The notes under the pieces are model-generated. The model saw nothing but the letters and a program-made list of their open reading frames with translations, made no database searches and was not told the origin of the DNA. The translations under genes and the position numbers were made by a program. This document shows positions 48,301 through 62,400 of a stretch of 64,000 nucleotides of DNA, piece by piece (the first letter of the stretch is position 1; every line of letters begins with the position of its first letter). This stretch comes from Archegozetes longisetosus (Eukaryota; Arthropoda; Arachnida; Sarcoptiformes; Trhypochthoniidae). The stretch is from positions 11,736,001-11,800,000 of the forward strand of contig JAEMBT020000005.1 in the NCBI GenBank assembly GCA_018873245.2. The letters run 5' to 3'.

Positions 48301-50633
48301 TTTCGCAATGACAGAAAAGTACATATTCTATCATAGGGTAAACATAAAAACAAAAATGACTTAATCAAATTTTCAACCTCAATAAACATTATGTAAATAA
48401 TGATTTATAAATTGAGCAGCGATATGATTAGTTTTGAATCATATCAATCAATATGAGATTGTCGAAATAGTTAAACGTTTGTTCAATGAGAATAACTATT
48501 AATATAAATCTGATAATAGTCGCAAAATTATTTTCTATTATATAAAGTTTCGATAACTTATGTCTAATTATGTAGTACGGGCTCAAATCTATTTAATTAA
48601 AATATAAAATGTGTTTAAAAGCTGAGACATATGATTGATGTTGCCATCCCTTATTTATAGATTTGCATAAGTAAGTACTATATATTTGACACTGACAATA
48701 TTTAAAAGAAGCCTTTAATTCTCGTATTCAGCTTTTTATCTCTGAAATATACAGAGCTTCTTATACTATTGACTGCATTCTAGTCTACTTCAAACTCATT
48801 TGTTGGTTGATTTCCTTGAACTAAAAGTATATTTAAACTGTTTTTAGCAAATTAAAGAGCTCAATAAGCTAGGACAAACACATTACAGGGTGCTATAAAA
48901 TGTTATTTGTAATGTTATTTAAACTGGAGACGGCACTTTATAGTACTCGCTCTACGATATACTTAATATTTAAATCTAAAAATGCAATAAATATTATTAT
49001 AGTTATTAATCTTGAACTAAATTTTATTCAGATCAAGTCAAATCAGAGTGTCTTCAACTTTATGAGTTTATTCGATGATCAACAATATGTAAAGTTTGTG
49101 ATGTGAAAGCTTTGAATCTATTATTTTACATGCGGTGGACAATATGTAAAGCTACATAAATTAATACTTGATAAAGGTACGGCCTTATCCAACTTACAGT
49201 TTAAGATTAACTTATATTTCAAGCACCTCATTGTTCGAAAAGCTTTGAAAGATTGAAAGACAAACATAAGCACACAATCGATCTAATAAGATTGCTAAAT
49301 GCATAAAATTGTTCGTTGTTAGGTAGCAGTCAGTCAACTATAATTATTACAAACATATCAAAAACTTATGACTTTATTAAAGTTGAATATTCCTACTTTA
49401 ATGCATGAATGCATTCACTGTTTTCCTTCTCAAATACTATTGTGTTATCACATTTTAAGTTGATTACTGATAAATATTTGGTTCTCGAGAGAAATGTTTG
49501 ACATAAGAAAAAAGAAACTAGAATACATTGGAGAACTTAATCAATTTATTATTACTTCAAAAGTACTCATAGCTTTGAAAAAGTTTTAAGTAATTTAGTT
49601 AATAGTTTATACTAAATATTTATACTTAGAGATATTTATCCACTCAACTTATCTCAACTCGCGATGACTTAAATGCACAAGATTACTTAATCCTCAACCG
49701 TTTTGATATTAAAAGAAGTGTTAAATTATTGTGACCCAAATAAACGTATTTATGAGGTTTTTCTCAAGTGTATCTAAATTGAATAAAGCTATCGTTAGCT
49801 ATACATAAGAAGGTACTTCACTTCACTTTTAAACACATTAAATGTTAAAAATGTTGAATGCGAGCTCAACTATCGATTTGTGCGTATAAACGGATGCAAA
49901 TTAGTTGCAATTAATTTATTCCCACTCATATCCATTAAATATCTAGTAGAAAAACAAAACCAAAGATCAATGTTTAATTTTACACCAAACACTCAAAGCC
50001 TTGAATATATTTTGGCGACAGGCTCAAAACAATGCATCATTTCAATTGAAGCCCTAATCAACTATTTCAACTATTTGTTTAATTTAATCTGTTTTTTGAA
50101 GTAATTGGTATAAAGTTAATGTAGTATTTTGACCTAAAAATATACTTTCGTCTAGATCTTTATTAAATAGAATTGACTTAATTAGAATTTTAAATTAATT
50201 TGTTTGAGTAGAGCATAACATTAATTCTAATAGATTCTAATCAGCATTGATTAAGTCTAAGGCATGGGTGGAATAAGAATCGGAAGGTTAGCACAGTTTC
50301 ATGGTAATCATTAGCTACAAACAATTTCTTTAAACTGTTCAATTAAAAATAATGGATAAAAGTTTTTTGATTGTATTTTCAGAGAATACGTTGATTCTCA
50401 TCATCTATAAAGCTATTGAAATTCACAAACACCTCCAAATTAGTGTAAAGTTGACAAGCTTTTTATTGAAATATTTAATTTTCAAAATGCTTTACACAAA
50501 TATATACTTTCTATATTCAAATTTTTAGAATAAGAAGCCGTATAAAAGACTTATTCAATACTCATAATAAAGAAATAGATATAATAAAATAAACCACAAA
50601 AGTCTAAGAATATATATAATAATATATATTTTT

Positions 50634-50830
50634 CATTCTATCTAAATATTAAATAATATGATTATCAGTCAAATTCATGTCTCAGTACTTGTATATTCAT
50701 CAGTAAAATATTCAAACAAAATTTATGAATAAATGGGCAGAACTTGACTTATAGTCAGTTTTATATAGTTTGGGATAAGAGGCAGAAAACATTTTAATGC
50801 AATGCATGAATGAATGATCGCCGAACTCAT
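50634..50830. promoter_or_regulatory. Conserved intronic block 2, gene B copy
   Basis: Partner of 8320-8520, with the 54-base identical run at 50718-50771. Same interpretation: conserved non-coding element. Confidence 0.4.
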
Positions 50831-51399
50831 TGACAAACAAAGCAAAAGTTATATATATGACTCCTAATACAGTAAAACCTAATTTAATACAGAATATATT
50901 CTATTAAGAGTATAAAAATATCTGTCTATCCATTAGTTCGGGCATAACATTAGCAGAAAAAGAGTTTCTATTTATAAATTTTATATAAGTTTATGTTTAT
51001 CTCATATTTTATGTAATTTCATTTGAGAAAATATTTTGCAAAATTGAAAACAAGTCTTTTCTTATAGACTCTTACTGAAAATTTTCGACAAAGATTTGAA
51101 TGCTTTTCACCTAAATTCCATAGAAAAAGTGAATCTCTTGTGGACAAAAGCTTTCTCAAAAGTAACGAATGGAAGATAAGTTGCATTTAATACGAACACG
51201 CTTTTTAACACTTTTCTGTTGACCGACAAACTTACAAAACGGATTTTAGAAGTAAATACACTTCTTATGCGACAAACACATTATTTTAAACAGCAAAAAT
51301 ATTTTTATACTCAAAAGTATTGTCACAAATCTTTTTATTATATTTTTAAAATTTTATGTTTTTTAAAACTTGAGAATTTTAGGGCGAGTCAGTGATGTA

Positions 51400-51680
51400 T
51401 TTGACGTAATGATCGATTAGAGTAACTCTTTTGCAGTCAATTGAAGATTAGCGTCACATTCACTTAATAGAAACAACAATACAATAACAGATGCACTAAA
51501 CATCAGATGCACACCTTCAGCAACAAAAAATTGGTATTTGACATAACCAGAAGAGTAACATACTTTCAGGTTTTACTAGAGTTCAATGCAATGGTCTGAC
51601 CAAATGTGACACGATATAGACTTGTCTGTAAATCATTGATCGGTAAACCATATATTTTCCGTCTTATATTTGTATACAAA
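51400..51680 (-). promoter_or_regulatory. Conserved block with possible alternative first exon
   Basis: Aligns with 9085-9160 plus 9663-9870 in gene A, where a hAT-like element now splits it. On the minus strand an ATG at 51503 opens MFSASVIVLLFLLSECDAN, a signal-peptide-like start. A GTGAAT donor after 51464 would give phase 1 and could splice to exon 2. Upstream, conserved sequence and an AT-rich TATA-like stretch (51645-51670) could be a promoter. Gene A cannot use the same arrangement because of the insertion, so this is a weak alternative to a distal signal-peptide exon. Confidence 0.25.
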
Positions 51681-54600
51681 CGATTATTAGGTCTTTGAAG
51701 CATAACATAAATCAAGTTTTAAATACGCTAAATACACCAAATACATTTCAGGTTTCAATATACGAAGCGATTTGTTTAAAGATTTAAAATAGCTCTTATA
51801 TTTCATAGCTATCTAATTATTTAATCATAAGTTATTATCTATTTTCCTGCTTTTTTCTAATATTTTACATCAGTTTTTGAGCTAAACTTTTTATATCACT
51901 ATTAGAACAAGTCGTACTGATGTCGAAAAGCATTGCGATTAAAAGTCAAATTGATGACTCACTTGAAATCTCTGAGCTGCCTATCATAGGAACGGACTAA
52001 CAATTGGACACGTACAAATAGTTGCATTCCTATTACTCACAATTGAATAAGAGAGCAAAAAATTCGACTACTCTCCTGATGCATTAATAATGTATAGGAT
52101 TTTTGCTTTGAGCCGATACTTGAAGCTTAATCTTTTTATATATAGCCTACCAAAAGTCGATTCGACAAAAGTAAAACACTATTTATGGAAGCATGAGGTA
52201 GTTCTAAATGTCAAATTAAATTATGCTTCATTTTTGTTAAGTCATCTGATTATTTATCGACTTTCAATAATAATCATATTAATTGCGTGCAAAACAATTG
52301 GTTCAAACTTTTGAAAAAACATATATAATGCAAGAAAGTATCTTTTAGATTTAAACCTATGATACTTTTTATTCTCTTTGAGCATACAGTTAGATCAGAA
52401 TAAATTTGACTGTAAATAAGGAGTTTTTCAGTGTTTAAATTTTAACCCTAGAAATTATAAACTAATATTTGCCACAGATTTATTTTCTCTATTACTCATT
52501 AACTTTCGTCTTATAACGAATGTAAAACTGCTTTGGATATAACCTTCCACTACCTTTCTATAAAACTCTGGTCAAATCTATTTTGACTTAACCGTATACA
52601 GTTTATATGTATATTTGTATGCTGTATGGTTGTATATAGTGTATCTGCATAAGTTTGTAAACTTATTCTATAAAGAGATCATACAGTAGGCTTGCAAAAA
52701 TTTCTATAATTAAATTTTCCAGTTCACGTATTAATACTGCCTCCTTTTTTTAAACTCTGCCCCTATTTGTACATCAATATGGCTACAGTTCACTTGAAAA
52801 CTATTTTGTCAAACAAATAATTTATAACATTTAACCGTATTAAACCGTAAACATCAAACTAAATTTATTAGTAAAGTGTTATCTTCAGTTCAAACATAGA
52901 ATAAACTTTTATATTTCACGTTGGATCGTAATCAGAATAGATTTTTAATTATCTTATATAACACGCAATCTAATTATTCGTGTCTTCTTTAAATCATTTT
53001 AATTATCAAAACTTCGTTAATCTTGTGGACATCTCCAAACTCAGCCTATCATTGATGGGGTATTTCTATCCTTTAATTTTGCGATTAACCTGAGTTTGTA
53101 GACTTGAAAGCATTTTAATTTTGATGCCAACGTTTACCAAATTGGTACGCAGTTGTTTCAGAAATAATGTAGTTTGGGCGTAAATGCAATCGAAATAAAG
53201 GTTTGATTAGTATACGATAACGTTCTTAGATAGATTAAATCTGCTCCTTCTTAAACCATAAATGAGTAGAAAACCTACAATTAAAAATGATTGACGCATC
53301 CTCGATCTAAAATAAATTGTTTGTTTGGAGGAACAAGCTTGATTCAAATTTTAAAAAGTCGTAACAACTACCTATACGATCAAAGCAATGATAATTTCTC
53401 TTAAAAGTCTGTAAATAACTCCAAATTTCTATGTTAATTATTTATGAATTCAATTTTTCATTTGTCAACAAATTCATATCTCAAAAATTGTCCATAAATT
53501 TTAGTTTTTATTTAGTCATCATTAATTAACAGAAGAATAATGTTTTATCAAAAGAATGCGTTAATGAGACTTTTCTATCATTCAAAATAGATATTAACTC
53601 ATGAGTAACGGATTATTAAAAGAAATTCGACGAATCAATAAAAGAATCCAATAATTCAATCAAAAAAGTAAAGAGGATCAAATAATGGTTCAGTACCTAA
53701 ACTATGGGGATCTCAGTGTAATACTGATATTATTAGACTTAACTCTTATTCAAACATACAAAAAATGATATAACACTCAATGCAATAGATGCCAATGAAA
53801 AAGTTTTTCAATCTCTCATATGAGCGATCGTGAGATAAACTCAGTTATTCACTATTATTCAGTATCATTTTTCGCTGCCCTTCAATATCTGCGACTCTCT
53901 TCCCTTTATTTCTATTAATACTCAAATCGTTTGCAGCTTTTTTTCTTTCATTTCGCTAATCCAAAGACATGACACACTTTTGGGGCTCTATTCTGTGTTG
54001 ATTTTGTCGTTACGCCTGATATGACACACTCTTTGGTCACTTCACTCTCGAAAGTGTTGCAATTTTTTATTCAACTATCTTTTGTGTTCGACTCAACAGA
54101 TAAATTGCACTCAATCTTAACCCCAAAACAGTTGACGACCGAACCAGTGCTTTCACAACGAAATATGATAAATTAACAATTTTTTTGTTTTCTCAATGTT
54201 GAGCTTGTTGAGAGTTTTATTTTTTGTGTCCTCACTCAACTCGATTGGTTACTCAGTACTTGATTGCATTTGAAAATAGAAAGTTAGAATTGTTTTGCTT
54301 TAGATTTTTTAGAAAAATTCACTCTATATGGGGAGTATTTGAAATTGATTTTGAAATATTGTATATTTGACTGTTGAGAGCTTTGCTGTGCTTCTAGAAG
54401 AATGAGCTAGCTCTCATAAAGCCGTAGCAATTCATACATTAGTAATTAAATTTGTCTAGATCGAGTTGAAGGACTAGATAAAAGTTGGGATAATCAATGA
54501 TTTATAAATATGTCAATTATTGAAAATTACAAGCAAACAATTTGAGAATTATTAGTTTTTCCTTTCTTTACCTTGTTGTGTGGTAATTGTATTTTAGGCT

Positions 54601-54789
54601 TAATTCAATTTGACTCTTACATTTTCGAACACTCGAAAAGATGCTCTAAAAGTTCGCTGTCAACAGTAAACAAACTCCAAATAAGTGTTTCTTTAATTAA
54701 ATTAAGTGCGACAACATTTTATTCAATCAGATAAGAGTATTTAAGTTTAAGTCTTTCATCTCATAATAAACTAAAGGTATTTCAAGAAA

Positions 54790-55390
54790 GTAATTATAGA
54801 TTTCTCTTGAAAAAATCAATTTTTAAACTTGATAAACCTTTGGTTCTGAGTATGTGTCAAATTTCTATCATTACGGAAATAATGTCCAGATTAAAAGATG
54901 AAAAATCGCTTTTGAGCTAAAAAATTCTATAATATTTTTATCATTATAACGACTGACTTGAAATAAGGGACAAAACTAAAATAAAAACATAGTCTTGTTA
55001 TATATTTCTCACAAGAATCATACTCAAAAAAGAAAACAAAAATTTGTTACTTATATAAAGCTCTGAGTGATATAAAGACTAACTTATTTTGAAAAGTTGT
55101 GAATAGAGTGAGACAATCAATCAAAACGAGTTAAGTGACAGCATTATTTGTATAGCAAATAATCGATTCTTTCCAAGGCATAGAAATATGGCATAAGAAA
55201 AGACGACATCACTTCTGGCTCGATATCATTTACCATCATATCTAAAAAGGATTGTGTCGTCTATTCCTCGACACAGTTATAGAGTTAGACATAAACCAGA
55301 AAAACTGTGACCAGAGATGTGGTTTTAAAGTGATGAACAAATATTTGACATAAAGAGGAAGAATGAGGTCGAAAAACACAAAAAGTTTGA
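54790..55390. promoter_or_regulatory. Strongest conserved intronic element, gene B copy
   Basis: Partner of 12110-12730. Bases 55084-55185 are identical to 12395-12496 over all 102 positions. The minus-strand reading frame seen in the gene A copy is ended here by a one-base loss near 55250, which argues against a protein-coding explanation. Likely enhancer or RNA element shared by the two side-like genes. Confidence 0.5.
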
Positions 55391-58300
55391 GTTTGGACTT
55401 GTATTTTCGATAGTTTTAGTGATACCTCTTCTCTGTTTTGATAGCAACAAACGGACATCACGTTAAAAAAGATCATAAAATCGTCTATTGATTGGCATAA
55501 ATTGCTATTTACAATGTTATTTCAATTAGAAATAGAAATTTGTAAAACTGATCAAATGTTGGCTCTGGAGAGGATTCAGGTATTAGGCGACGAAAGTAAG
55601 TATGTATTAAGTATTGATGTCTTTAGTATCAAAGTATGGGTTTCTTCTAGTATTTGAAGGCATTCAGAAAGAAAGTTAAGAAACTTTCAAAATAAAAAAG
55701 AGATCATGCCTTCAGTGTAATATAGAAATTGGGCTCAGAGAAAGGGACGAAATATTTTTCTTCAGTTAACAATATTTTAGTCAGAAATTGAAATTTTTGT
55801 CATGTTTAATTGATCTAAGTTTTGTTTTTAAGAAATTGATTAATTTTTTCTAATCACAGCTTATAAAGCACTTGGTTCGCGAAATTTTGATTGAAATTTT
55901 GATTGAATCGTCAAACTATTTCCTTAAACGTTGTTTGTGCCGTACTCTATAATACGAATCACTTATAATAGTATTTAAGAGGAAATAAGTGTCTTCTCTT
56001 AATAAGCATCAAATAAGAGGATTGTCATAAAAACAAGTAAAAATATTGGTACGATAGACAAAAATAATAAAACCATTTATTATAAAAAAGAATAAGAGAA
56101 ATACAAAGTAAAGGAAACGAAAAGTTGTTTTGTTTTAAAAGAAAAAGAGTTCTCTAATTTTATTAGTAACAGTTACGCAACTTTTTAGTACCTCAAAATT
56201 GAACTTGCATAACACCAGTAGAAACAGATAGTGGTACCTATTGTTGTAACTATTATGATTGTTGCCACTCAATTTGTAATCAACATAACGAATACAAGTA
56301 CTTACGAATTACTTCATATTTAAGCTAATATATTCTTATATATTAGCGTTGTAATTGATTAAAGTTCAAATTAAATCATTTGGAAACAGTTCTAAATAAC
56401 ATTTGAAATCAAATTTTTGAATACAAGTTTTTAAAATACAAATGTTTAAGAGGAAAAATGTAAAATATTTGAAAAGAAGATGCCTACCCTTAAATAAATA
56501 TTCGTATGACTACTTATATACCTCATCAATACTAAAGCGATAAAAATAGAACTCTATATATAAGTTAATATCTCAGGCAAATTCTTTCAATGGACTCAAG
56601 TTTTTCATTTAATCTATTTTTAGGTATTGCTCATTATAAAATCTTTTCGTTGACTGCTTATGAGTTTACAGAAAATATCACATAATAGGCATTAATTGAA
56701 AACTATAGCTTAAGGCAAACAATTTTATTTCTCATATTTCTCATTTTAAGTATAATAAGTAAATGAGTAAATATTTTGTCAGTTATATCTGAATAAAAGC
56801 CATTCATGCCGACAAAACTTCATGATACAACCTAACTGTTCAAATATTTTACTGGCTGTTATATTAGGAAAAGATAATTCTTGCTTCAACGACTCCAATC
56901 AGTAGTTATTCATAATTTATTCACAAATATAATTTGTTTTTATCATAAAAAAAACTTCTGAAAATCACATTTCATTTATTATCTAATATAAAATTTTCAA
57001 GTTAAGTGCTGGCCCATCGTATCAAATCATCACCATGTACCCATCACTACGGATAACATTACATAAAGAATCAGTTTAAAGTTACAAGTTAAACTTATTT
57101 TTGATTTTAATCGAACTTTTCTTATAATTTCAGGTTAGGTAAAGCTAGGCTATACTAAAGTTAATTATTAATCTTTTTTTTAATTGGATTAAATGTTTTT
57201 CAATTTGAAGATATTCTACGCTTAATGTGAAGATGCTTAGTATCTTACGCGATGGTGTCGCGTGTAGAACACTGAACCATAGTCATAATGAAATAAATCT
57301 ATTCAAACTTTTGCTTAGGAAAATAGCAGTATAACAAGCTATGATTATAAAATAAATTACTTTTCTACTATTCAAGTTATTCGCATTTTTATAGCCAACT
57401 CTTAACCAATTCAATTTATTAATCAAGATTAAAAGTATTCTGAAAAGATGGTCTTTCTATTGATGTAATCAAATTACTTTTAAAATTGTAACTGTGAAAC
57501 TACGAATTTTCAACTCTGAACAATTAATTAGGTAAATGTTGAGCTCTACTGCAAAAACATATAATTTATGACTATCCTTGATTTTGAAAATACTGTATCG
57601 TTTAATATTATTCTACATATTCCCATTTCAGTCAGGCTTTTATCAAAAAGAATCGTTCAGTTTAAAACCAGGTTGATTTGAAACACTAATCAAAACACAT
57701 CTCAGTATAGAAATAATAGTTATTAAGCTATTTAATTCATGAAAAGATATATGGTTAACTTTCCTTTGAATTATTAGTCAATAACCATTTGAGGCCCATA
57801 AACGAGAGTGTAATTATAACATAGTTGATCACACTTTCAGATCCCTTGAAATCAAAAACACTTTTCTGCTTCTAATACTCTAAATATGAAAAGTTTTGAG
57901 CAACATCTGATATGAGTTCATTATGATCATAAAAGTTTTGCAAACTATACATTCTCTCATTAGTTGTAATTTTTTTTCTTCAAAGTTTTTTGTAATGAAA
58001 GAGAGTAGAAAATAAATAATCAATATTGATCAACTATTGATTATATTATTGATTAAATTACACTAAAAGTAATTCTAGCTTAGTAGAATGTGTGCAAATC
58101 TTATGCATTTGGGATTTTAAGTGCAAAAGAACTCAATTGTTTTCTAGATATGAAAACTAGGAAATAGAGCAAATTAAATATAAAACTTTGGTTTTATTTG
58201 ATAATCCGCAATGAAAATTATTTTGAAAAATGGTCTACATTTTACTAACTCTACCTTTTAATCTCATGTTTGGGCGCCTTATAATATTGAGAAAATATCT

Positions 58301-58940
58301 AAAGTACTTCTAATTGTAAGCAAAACCTATGACATATTAACAAAAATATCAGAGATGATCAAAGCTAGAACGGTAGCCGAGATAAATGTATGGCCTGCGT
58401 CAAAGTATTCTAGGAAAAAGTCTATATCAACGTGAGGCTATATCAAGGGCTATAGTCTATAGTCAACTGAAATTTTTGAGAGATACTAAAATCATACTTT
58501 AAGGCATAACTACATTATTAGTAAAAGTCGGCTTTTAGTTCTTTTTTTCTTCATCCGTGGGCTTGTAAGTTTGAGATTGAAGTTTAGTTAGCTCAACAGA
58601 AGCTTAATAAAAATTTCGCTGAAAACCCTCTACAGTTGTTCCTTCAATACGTGAAATAACTCTTAAAGTCACACTAAACTATACTTAAATATTTTCTATT
58701 AGTTTTTCTATCTGAATTAATATAATTTTTGTATGTATCCAGTATAGTCTTGATAATAAGATTTCAGCATGTTTCCTATTGAAACTAATAAGCGCAGCAA
58801 AGCTCAGGCGCAATTTGAGCTTCTGAATTTATTGTTTAATCTTTAGTATCTTATTATATTATTGCAGGTAGAACTTATTACGATTATTGTTAATATACAA
58901 CACAACACTTTAAACTCGTTGTAATTATTTATTACTAATT

Positions 58941-59462
58941 AGGTTGGTCATCCGTCCCGTTTTTGACGGAACAGTCTTATCTTTTTTAAGATAAAAGTCT
59001 GAAATGCCGTCAGACCAAAAATCCTCGACGGGACAATTAGTTATCCCGTTTTTCAACTTTCATTTAGAAAAATGCGTTTAGAAAGTTATTTTTTAGAAAT
59101 TTAAACATTGGGTTTATTTTGCAAATGCTAAGGGATTAAGGAACTCAGTTTAATATTTTGAACATATGCAGTTTAAAACAAAAAGTTTTAGAATTAATCA
59201 TTTTGCCTTGACTAATATCTGATATAAATCAGTATTTCTTACTTTTAAATAACCAACTTTTGAAAAATGCCATTTCTAACAAAAAATTTACTTTTGAAAT
59301 AAGCCATTATTAATAATTTTCAATGTTTTAACATTAGAGTGTATTGTTTGACAGCTAACAATTTTTAATGACTAATAAAAGCGACATTTTCCTTCAAAAA
59401 ATTACAATTCTTTTCTTTTGATGTTTCTGTCACGTCATGAGACAAGCCAGAGGTGGTCACCT
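58941..59462. mobile_element. Possible MITE or transposon fragment in gene B intron 1
   Basis: Lies in an approximately 1.1-kb stretch absent from gene A. Starts AGGTTGGTCATCCGTCCCG and on the minus strand the other end reads AAGGTGACCACCTCTGGC, a weak inverted similarity. Contains a GC-rich stem (gtcccgt near 58955, acgggac near 59028) and a perfect small palindrome at 58978-58996, all unusual for the region. The ends are not proved and no target-site duplication is clear. Confidence 0.3.
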
Positions 59463-61302
59463 TATCATTATTCAGGTATTATCATAGCTTTTGAAAAATT
59501 TAAAGTTATATCGATAGTTAAATTTTGAAAAAACAATACTTATCACAACAATGTTTAATTTATGTTTGAACTAAAGAATAAATAATTCATTATTCGAACC
59601 GAACTTCCATCAGAGGTTATAGATTGAATATTCTGTTCAAAATTTTAATTCCGTATATGCGATATGAAACCAAAATTCAAATTCAAAAATTCTCTTTCGC
59701 CTTCCAAAAACAGTAAAACTTTTATCTCTAGTGCATAAATCAGAGAAAATGTTAAACAAATTTCAGGCGAAGTAAAAGTTTAGCAGAATATACTCGAATA
59801 TCATCAAGATCATTAGTTATTCTATTATATGGTAAGATATAGTGGTCTCACCTCTCATTACTAGATCTCTTCCGCAATACTTATTGCTCTGATCGTTAGC
59901 CAAAAGTAATCTAATATTACAGTGAAATCAAGTGAAGGAAAAGTCAAGACAGATAATGAGAGAAAAGACCTCTTCCTATGAAGTACAGTCCAAGCTGTTT
60001 ATATCTTCTGCTGATAAACTTATGCATCAGTTTTAGAATATAGAGTACAAATTAAGATAAAATTATTTTGTTGACCTAAGAACAAATGACTCCAGTTATA
60101 ACAAAATCCGTTTCGATAAAGGTTTATTATTGAATGAGTCAAATTTTGTTTCGAAATTAAAATCCAATTATCAGATCAAATCAATTCTAGGAATAATTGC
60201 GTTTTTATTCACTATCTCTCAAATTCATTATAATCTTGTATTTAATTCTTTAATTATCACAACTCAAAACTTTACTTCAAATTCTTATTTTTCACTGAAG
60301 TATTTCTAAAATTTGAGCACTTATGTTAAAATCTTGAAACATTTTCATCTAAGGAGTGATTTTCTTAGTTATCTTTATAAAAGATTTGTGTATCAAATTA
60401 CAAGTCGGTTGATGAATAAACGTGTTCACATAACGAGATATGATTGTATTCTTGTATTAGATTAGTTTTACTTTAGCAAAATTAAGAGCCATCTTATCGG
60501 TCGTCTCAGACTCTTATCTGGCTTATGGCTCATAATTGTGATCATCTAAAAAGAGAGAAATTCTTTTATTGGCATCATTGGTGGTAAAGATGGTTAAAGT
60601 GGAGTGTCAGTAAAATGCCAAATATTCTCAACTATATTCTGAAGGAGCCTTTCATTGAATAAATTTATTCTCATATTATAGGAAATCAGACCAACCAATG
60701 AAACGCTAATTAAATGTGACTTTTGGTGAGCTGACAGTTCAACGAAAATATATTGACTGTCAGTGAAAGTAGTTTAACAGAATTTGCAGTAAATTTAACA
60801 CATAAGTAGACAACAATATAAGTAGTTTTTATGGTTTGGGAATACGAAGCTTTCCATTGACTCAAATTGTATGCTAAATAAATAATCGATTCGTCATATG
60901 ACTTGTGGATAATAGCTGTTATGTAATCTCTTTTGTCACACAATTATTGTCAGAATTTATAACTTGTAAATGAAGTTATTTCTACTGTAGGAAATGTTTA
61001 GAATTATCTAAACATCAAGTTTTTACGCAAGAGTATTAATCATTTCTAAATACTTTAAGAGCATTATAACAACGAATGCAAAAAATATTTTATTCAATGG
61101 GAATATAATAAATAATATATGATAAAGTTTTTCCATTCTAGTTTAGTAGGAAAACTTTTGGTTGCAGCTAACTCTTTGAATTTTAGCTTCTGAAAATTAC
61201 ATTCAAATCAAAGTAGTGAAATTTTGAATTTAGGTTCAACTTTCCGAAGGATCTAGATTCTACATGCCATAATCCCGGATCAAAGCCTACTAGTTATACG
61301 TG

Positions 61303-61425
61303 ATGTTTACTGAGTCATCTTTTCGGTGTACGCCAATCAAGCCAAATATTGACGCCCAATTTATAACTAACTTATTCGACGCAAGCCAACACATACCGAA
61401 TAATCTGAAGACAGTAAGATTTTGA
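61303..61425 (+). CDS. Small unidentified coding-like ORF in gene B intron 1
   Basis: Forty codons from ATG to TGA, starting MFTESSFRCTPIKPNIDAQF and ending NNLKTVRF. Composition is balanced and clearly less AT-biased than the flanks (61220-61425). There is no equivalent in gene A, so it may sit in a copy-specific insertion. Family not recognised; gene fragment or nested exon both possible. Confidence 0.2.
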   Translation: MFTESSFRCTPIKPNIDAQFITNLFDASQHIPNNLKTVRF

Positions 61426-62270
61426 AAAATTTTCCTTTAAAAAAGTATGCTTTGTTTCGAACATTAAATCACAAACTTTAAGATACGCCGAAATAAGGAC
61501 TCAGTAATCATGTATATAGTTTGATATGCTAACGGGAAACCCTGATTCAAACTTTCACTCATCAGTTAAGCCACTCATAGAGAAATTGGAATAAGAGATA
61601 GAATCAAATCATATTGAATTTATTATTTATGCACAAAAAGTACACTGAAATATACACTCGTATTTGAAAAATATAATCATTTATTCATTTATAACTTGAG
61701 TCACTTGGCATAAGACATAACAGAATTGGATTCTAATTGTTTTGTTGAGGTAATGGGCAATCAATTCTTGAATCACCAAAACATTAATAGGATTCAGAGA
61801 TGAATCATTTGTTGCTTCGATTCTATTGCTTTTTATTTATTTTATTTTCTTCTAAATATCTTCTCCTATAATATAGAAATTCAGTCACTCACTAAAGATA
61901 AGGGATTTAGTCATGCGTTCAGTCAAGAAAAGGATTATTACTCTGAGTAGGAATGAGAGTAAAGTTATAAACGAGTACTTCAAAGACAAACGGCTAATCA
62001 TTTAATGCAGTTTTTTGACATAAACAGATCAGCATTTATTGTGACTTGGACACAAATTATTTGTTCAACACTTCAAATAAACAACTTCTATTAAGAAAAG
62101 GCTACGAATTGATTATTGACTGAATTGAATTGATGTTTATTTGTGTAGATCATAATACAAAGAGGACTTCAATCAATTTGAACTGATGAAAAAATAAATT
62201 ACTTTTATTAGGCCGAAAGCGTAATAATTAGAAAAAATTTCAATACAAGTTTGAGTAAATATCTAGATTG

Positions 62271-62400
62271 ATATTTGAAGAATTATTGAATTTCATTTTG
62301 AAGAATTATTGAATTTCTTTTTGAAAAATTATTGAATTTCTTTTTGAAGAATTATTGAATTTCTTTTGAAGAATTATTGAATTTCTTTTTGAAGCATTAT
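62271..62400. repeat. Minisatellite, about 6 units of 23-24 bp
   Basis: Tandem units of the form 'gaagaattattgaatttctt' with a variable T run, in gene B intron 1. The gene A intron has no such expansion at the matching place (near 18780-18830), so it arose after the duplication. Confidence 0.9.

Larger units (their letters stand above)
44344..54789. other. Gene B intron 1, proximal half
   Basis: AT-rich, no supported exon. Carries a (GA)n tract at 44414-44437 and the conserved blocks 45101-45330, 50634-50830 and 51400-51680, each listed with its gene A partner. ORFs at 44594-44815, 46425-46610, 48900-49106, 49880-50104 and 52090-52314 are either broken in gene A or have random AT-rich composition. 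Confidence 0.5.

Noticed and set aside
57225-57290. Possible tRNA-derived SINE (gcgatggtgtcgcgtgtagaa)
   Set aside because: No convincing A and B box pair or cloverleaf could be drawn; left unannotated.
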